This document shows positions 59,662 to 64,000 of a DNA stretch of 64,000 nt, piece by piece (position 1 is the first letter of the stretch; each line of letters begins with the position of its first letter). The stretch is taken from positions 1,488,001-1,552,000 of the forward strand of contig NC_064216.1 of NCBI RefSeq assembly GCF_023101765.2. The letters run 5' to 3'. The notes under the pieces are model-generated. The model searched no databases and had not been told where the DNA came from. It saw only the letters and a list, made by a program, of their open reading frames with translations. Source of the DNA: Spodoptera frugiperda (lineage: Eukaryota; Arthropoda; Insecta; Lepidoptera; Noctuidae). The translations under genes were made by a program, and so were the position numbers.

Positions 59662-59726
59662 CTTTTCCAAATAGCCTTCTATGATTCGTTTAGAGCAGTG
59701 ATAGTTTCTCGCACAGTCTGACCACG
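59651..59726 (-). CDS. lysozyme coding exon 3 (3' end damaged)
   Basis: The acceptor TATATTCCAG precedes a phase-1 start. It encodes WSDCARNYHCSKRIIEGYLE then KYLF, the last few codons being MITE-derived. GT donors at 59650 (CC/GTAAAA) and about 59662 (AA/GTATTT) both give the wrong phase for exon 4. Confidence 0.75.
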
Positions 59727-60192
59727 CTGGAATATAGAAAATAAAGTTTTAGATACCATACATATTATTATTTAAACTTATTATTTGAATGTACGCTGCA
59801 AGGTAGTACATTAATGTTATCAGAGTATCTACTTAATCTTGATTACACAGACACAGAAAAACTATTGGAAGTTTTAGTATGAATGTAAGATTAGTTTGTA
59901 AGTTGTTATTCTATTTCTGTACACATGCACCCAAATTGATAGTCTTGTAAGTGATGACCCGAAACACAGGTTTTTATAAACCTAGCTCGGGCAAGTCGCT
60001 AATTATACATAAGTCTAGGTTAAAAAGTAAATTTTCCTATAGTTCCTAAATATTGGTAAGTTACTTATTAAGTTATTCCTAGTGCACTAGCATAATTATT
60101 GATTAATACTTATTTGTGGCTGTTTCATGTAAAATTATTTTGTGAAATAATGAAATAAAGGATTATAATATTATTTATTTATTTAAGGATTT

Positions 60193-60460
60193 AAGTGTGG
60201 GGGAGCCATGCTTCGGTACGAATGGGCCGGCTCGACCGGAGTGATACCACGGCCTTACAGAAAACCAACGTGAAACAACGCTTGCGTTATGTGAGTAATG
60301 TTACCGGAGACCCAATTACCCCCTTTCCCAATCTTCAATTCCCCAATAATCATTAAATTCCTAACCCTCAAAAGGCCGGCAACTTGTAACACCTCTGGTG
60401 TTTCAAGTGTCCATGGGCGGCGGCGATTTCTCACCATCAGGTGCTCCGACCGCTCGTTTA
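60193..60460 (+). repeat. interspersed repeat A copy in lysozyme intron 2
   Basis: It runs from GTGTGGGGGAGCCATGCTTC to ATCAGGTGCTCCGACCGCTC and is followed by the duplicated segment described below. Confidence 0.75.
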
Positions 60461-60485
60461 TTGGCTTAAACCATAAAAACAAGGC

Positions 60486-60868
60486 CACTGAAAATAAGTC
60501 GCTTCCAACTACAAGTCTTTGGTGACTACATTCAATAAAGGACGTACTATGGCTGATGATGAATATGCTTCTTCTACCGAAGGTACAATATAAGATTTAC
60601 CCACCATGATAGAAGGGAGGTTACCGGAAAGACCATTTCCCCCTTTCCCAATCTTTTCAATCCCCGATTCCCCAACAATACTTTAAATTCCTAACCCCAA
60701 AAAAGGCCGACAACGCACTTGTAACACCTCCGCGGCGATTGCTTACCATCAGATGATCCGTTGCTTCCAATTGGAAGTCTTTGGTGACTACATTCAATAA
60801 AGGACGTACTATGCCTGAAGATGAAGATGCTTCTTCTACCGAAGGTACAATATAAGACCCACCATGAT
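60486..60868. repeat. tandem duplication at the lysozyme exon 2 donor
   Basis: About 110 bp (GCTTCCAACTACAAGTCTTT to the CCCACCATGAT at 60600-60610) is repeated at 60763-60868, offset 262 bp. Between the copies lies a second, deleted copy of repeat A (60618-60760). The repeated unit includes the last bases of exon 2 and its GT donor, so a decoy donor sits in the intron. Confidence 0.7.
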
Positions 60869-61042
60869 TCCTCTCCGGATCATCCTCAGTGAACGTGATC
60901 TTGCCAGCGTCTACCCAGTACACCCTGGATATATTGAAGGGTCCACAGTAGCCGCCAGTGCACCCGTGTGACGTGTCACAGTTTGTGGACACGTGGCACA
61001 GACATCTGTAGCACCTCTCTGTTAGATTGGGGATGAAGAGGC
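60863..61042 (-). CDS. lysozyme coding exon 2
   Basis: 59 complete residues from LFIPNLTERC to FTEDDPERNH, with seven Cys in the i-type pattern. The acceptor is ACCTTCCAG, the donor CATG/GTGGGT. Phase 1 at both ends. Confidence 0.9.
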
Positions 61043-61374
61043 CTGGAAGGTAATAGATAAGAGGTATAGTAAAAAGTAAAGAAGATTTGGTACTTACGGT
61101 GTATTTGAGCGTGGTGATACATAAATGAAAATGTGGCGAAATTTATGTAACTTCTGCGGCTAGGGAAAATGTTGATATGGTCACTAGTCAAGTAGTAGTA
61201 TAAAATTACGGTTTAATTCCTCTCCCCCCCTTTTTCTAAGGGCAAAAATTCCTCCAATGACTTCTACCACCCTGGGCGAGGTGAGAGGGAGTGTGTCACG
61301 TATCTACACGTATTTACATGTAAATATTTTAAAATCATTAATTTGTATTTTCTTTGAAGACAGGTTTTTCTTAC

Positions 61375-61450
61375 CGCTAGATCCGGTTATCCAAAACACG
61401 AAGACTGCTACTAGACACACAGGTACGGCAAACAACGGTTTAATGTGCAT
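61375..61450 (-). CDS. lysozyme coding exon 1 (signal peptide)
   Basis: It encodes MHIKPLFAVPVCLVAVFVFW then ITGSS, a typical secretory signal. An acceptor-like TTGTTTTCAG just upstream (ends at 61473) suggests a non-coding first exon. Confidence 0.88.
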
Positions 61451-61707
61451 CTTTACTTATTTTGTCGTCAATCTGAAAACAAAATTATTTTTAATGAGAT
61501 TGTCTGATTTTCTATTTGCGATCATGAGGTGGCGTTAGTAAGGCCCTAATCTAATCAGCTTGACTGTTAGCAAATAATATAACCTGTCTGGAAAAACACT
61601 ACTTTACTTTGTATTTCGGTGATGTGGGTAATACTACTCGCCAGTAGGTATACATACATACATAACTGGGAAATAACTCTAAACAGATCTATTCCATGGT
61701 TTTTCTG

Positions 61708-61714
61708 TTTTATA
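61708..61714 (-). promoter_or_regulatory. possible TATA box of the lysozyme gene
   Basis: TATAAAA on the - strand lies about 45 bases before a donor-like AGTTAT/GTATGT (GT at 61661-61660), which could end a tiny non-coding first exon. Tentative. Confidence 0.3.
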
Positions 61715-61819
61715 CTATCAGGTTTTCGCTTCACTTCACTCTAGTCAGTGTACAGGTAATCTAAGCCCAAAGTTTACACGTATTAGGTAGTGCGCGAGTG
61801 ATTCCTGCCAAATCTGTAT

Positions 61820-62070
61820 TTGGCTCAGTGCCCGGAGAAGTGGCCGCATCACCGTCTATCATGGTGATGTGAAATACCAGTGTATACACAAGTGCGTTAC
61901 TGGCCTTTTTGGGGGTTAAGAATTTAAGGGTTATTTGGGAATCAGTGGGCCTTGGGCCTCTGGTAACCTCACTAAACAACGAAACTGCACCGCAGGCAGT
62001 TTTCTGTGAGGCCGTGGTACCATTCCGATCGAGACGGCCTATTCGTGCTGAAGCATTGCTCTCTTACACT
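61820..62070 (-). repeat. interspersed repeat A copy
   Basis: GTGCGTTACTGGCCTTTTTG to GAGGCCGTGGTACCATTCCG and GCTGAAGCATTGCTCTCTTA, a diverged reverse-oriented copy upstream of the lysozyme gene. Confidence 0.65.
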
Positions 62071-63413
62071 TATTGGGGTGTGTACTAAATAAAATGTATA
62101 TTTTTTTCTATTATTCTAATATTACAATAAAAGTGTACGGTGATCAACAGATGAATATGTATGTTACTTTTTCATGGAAAAACTATTTAGTAAATCTAAA
62201 CTATGCACAGGGTAGGTAACTTTGTATCTTAATTGTCTTTTGCTTTTAAGATGGCTTTTACAACCACCTTAATTCCGAATTCGAATCAATCATAATCGAT
62301 TACACAAATCGACAAATGAACTATCGAATCGTCACTCCCATCCCTAGTTGTGGAGGCACAGTTCTGCAGTGACGCGTAATGTCGATCACTGCTTTGACTG
62401 ACCACTGTGAGCGAGTGCAGGTGAATGACCGGCTGCCTCGTAAATGTGGTAACTAGTGGACATTGCGTCAATGGTGTATTGCTTGAAATCCAGGCCTACT
62501 TGGTGGATGTACCTAGTTACACTTGGGAGCAAAGAAACGGAGCCACTAGCGGATTTAAAAACTTTTATAATACATTTCTTGATCAATGTTTTCTGATACA
62601 AGCCTTTTCTTAATTGGTTACGTATGTTGTATTTTATTTTTGTGTTGTATGAAAAGAAATTTAATTAATTTTAAAATGAGCGTACTTTTGAGTTTTAGAC
62701 AAACAAATTCTTCAGTTTTAGATATTTTTTGTAATAGGTGGCAAACGACCAGACGGGGATGATGGCCAGACAGTGGGCGCCGGTAGATGGGTAATCTGAT
62801 GGTAAGCGATCACCACCGCCAGAGGAGTCACATTATTTAAAAAATGTGGACTCAGTGTACAGACTCTCAGCTTTTTATTTAGGCAATACAATATGTAATA
62901 CCTATTATGAGCCTATGAACTAGTTGGTAAAGCATGAAAACTGTTCTGTTAATCTCAAAAATAACCACAATTTTGTAAAATAATATTTTATAATGACATC
63001 TATCTAATGAAACTCAAGTAATAGCTCCTTACTGACTGAATAAACTAAATGCTTTCAGACATACGTACACAATCCATAGAGTAATGGCCACGGACAGAGA
63101 CTAACAAGAACAATTACCACAGAGTAGCCAATAGGACACCGTGTAGTTGCAGTCACTTAATTGCAGATTATCTGGACCGCTCATTGAAATAGATGGCACC
63201 AATTGGTTTTAAAGGAGGTGTATTGATTTCTATTCCTTCTTTTGTTGTATTCTTTGTCGAGTTTTGGAGAATTGATCATTTATTAGAGTTAATTTTGTTT
63301 AATATTTATTTGGTGTGGTCACGAGAAGTACAATGTGCTCACGTGGTTTACACTTTTAAATTCATAATAATAATTGTAATTGTTCATTTATTAGTCGTGG
63401 TGTTCTGGAGATT

Positions 63414-63491
63414 TTAGACGTCCGCTTTTCATGCATGTGGGTGAGGGTTCGAAACCTACCAACGGCAAGTACCAATATGACATGTCCCGAG
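63414..63491 (+). repeat. SINE family D head fragment
   Basis: A tRNA-like head: TTAGACGTCCGCTTTTCATG, then a B-box GGGTTCGAAACCTACC, then GGCAAGTACCAATATGACAT. Confidence 0.6.
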
Positions 63492-64000
63492 ACTTGTTAT
63501 TACGAACAGACACTCCAATTTTATTAATTAGTCGAGAATCTAAATAGACGTTTTAGTTTAACATATTCAGAGGGCTCTGCTGTTCTATCTCTGTCAAATT
63601 TTTAGTCTCTTAGCTCTCACGACACGGAAAAAATAGAGGCAGAAATAAGTATACTTTTATAGTCTACTCTCTTGACATCCGCACCAGAATATAATTTGTT
63701 TGGATCAAAGTGAAGGGATGTATGTCACGAATGTTTAAGATTTTGTGAGACAATGGATGGCTTAGTTTTAAGTAATTAAAATTATTGTACTTTTTATAAT
63801 TGCTAATTACATAAATGTAAAGTGATTATAATAGGTTCACTTTAACTGTATAATGTATTGGCGTATTAATCTGTAAAAATATACACGATTTTATTAACAA
63901 AAAACTAAACAAATAAATAACAAATAAATCTCATGACATTAATATAAAATCACTAGCGGACCCGACAGACGTTGTCCTGTCTACACGTCTTTAATTTGAA

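Larger units (their letters stand above)
59184..61450 (-). pseudogene. i-type (destabilase-like) lysozyme, apparently disrupted
   Basis: This is a secreted invertebrate-type lysozyme gene. Exons: 61375-61450 (signal peptide), 60863-61042, 59651-59726 and 59184-59324. Exon 2 has the Cys-rich core (CYRCLCHVS, SHGCTGGYCGPFNISRVYWV, DDPERN), exon 3 WSDCARNYHCSKRIIEGYL, and exon 4 DCNGDGVTNCFDYMM to a TAA stop. Exons 1-2-3 join in phase. Exon 3 cannot be joined in frame to exon 4: both available GT donors leave 2 nt, while exon 4 starts in phase 0. Read-through meets a stop at 59647-59649, giving about 111 residues without the last Cys-containing part. The end of exon 3 is fused to a truncated MITE (59569-59661). 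The Glu and Asp used by active clam-type enzymes are not at the aligned positions, as reported for several insect members, so the parent may have been non-enzymatic. It could also be functional if this is an assembly or allele defect. Confidence 0.75.
61720..64000. other. intergenic end of window, repeats only
   Basis: No gene recognised. It contains a repeat A copy (about 61820-62070, - orientation), a repeat A-like fragment (62735-62828), a SINE D head fragment and, at the very end, a CACTAGCGGACCCGACAGAC repeat start. Confidence 0.55.

Noticed and set aside
60657..60760. continuation of the lysozyme exon 2 open frame into a longer protein
   Set aside because: The frame beyond 60863 reads through a donor site into a tandem duplication and repeat A, while exon 3 at 59726 restores the lysozyme family sequence in the right phase.
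63193..63417. 74-residue hydrophobic open frame
   Set aside because: Hydrophobicity follows from T-rich codons in AT-rich DNA. There is no family motif, splice context or neighbour to support it.
1..64000. CRISPR array, bacterial operon, integrated virus or novel multi-gene defence system
   Set aside because: No regularly spaced direct repeats, no prokaryotic gene arrangement and no viral protein motifs were seen. The genes present are typical animal genes with introns.

Overview
The window reads as nuclear DNA from a moth (Lepidoptera, most like a noctuid). It is AT-rich, its genes are split into short GC-richer exons with GT-AG introns, and it is full of short interspersed elements: tRNA-derived SINEs, palindromic MITEs and a Helitron-like repeat of a type I associate with Lepidoptera. 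The species assignment is inference. I found no bacterial operon, CRISPR array or virus genome.

Three protein genes and one tRNA gene are supported. (1) + strand, 14696-17779: the last four coding exons (183 residues) of an SLC17-family (sialin / Na+-phosphate cotransporter type) membrane transporter; its 5' half was not found in the window. (2) - strand, 41958 down to 33082: a complete 15-coding-exon gene for the UFSP-like deubiquitinase ZUP1 (ZUFSP). All exon phases agree and sum to 2265 nt (754 residues). The product has five C2H2 fingers, a MIU-like helix and a peptidase C78 domain with its Cys/His/Asp triad. A likely non-coding first exon ends at 44055. (3) - strand, 61450 down to 59184: four exons of an i-type (destabilase-like) lysozyme. 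It appears broken at the exon 3/intron 3 boundary by a fragment of a transposable element. (4) + strand, 50811-50881: tRNA-Gly(CCC).

The rest is intron and intergenic sequence. 1-14695 is presumably intron or upstream sequence of the SLC17 gene, with MITEs, SINEs and two GC-richer blocks I could not explain. 18.2-32.9 kb is gene-free and holds a 1.16-kb hAT-type element with 8-bp target duplications and terminal hexamer arrays, several palindromic MITEs and a nested MITE-in-MITE. 44.3-59.2 kb holds only the tRNA and repeats. 61.7-64.0 kb has only repeats.

The strongest mobile-element find is a complete, young, miniature LTR retrotransposon (964 bp, LTRs about 230 bp, 5-bp target duplication, tRNA-Trp primer site) in the last intron of the SLC17 gene. 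The three genes have unrelated roles (transport, ubiquitin/genome stability, immunity or digestion) and form no functional cluster. I see no new multi-gene system. The noteworthy biology is how transposons have reshaped these genes, above all the lysozyme.
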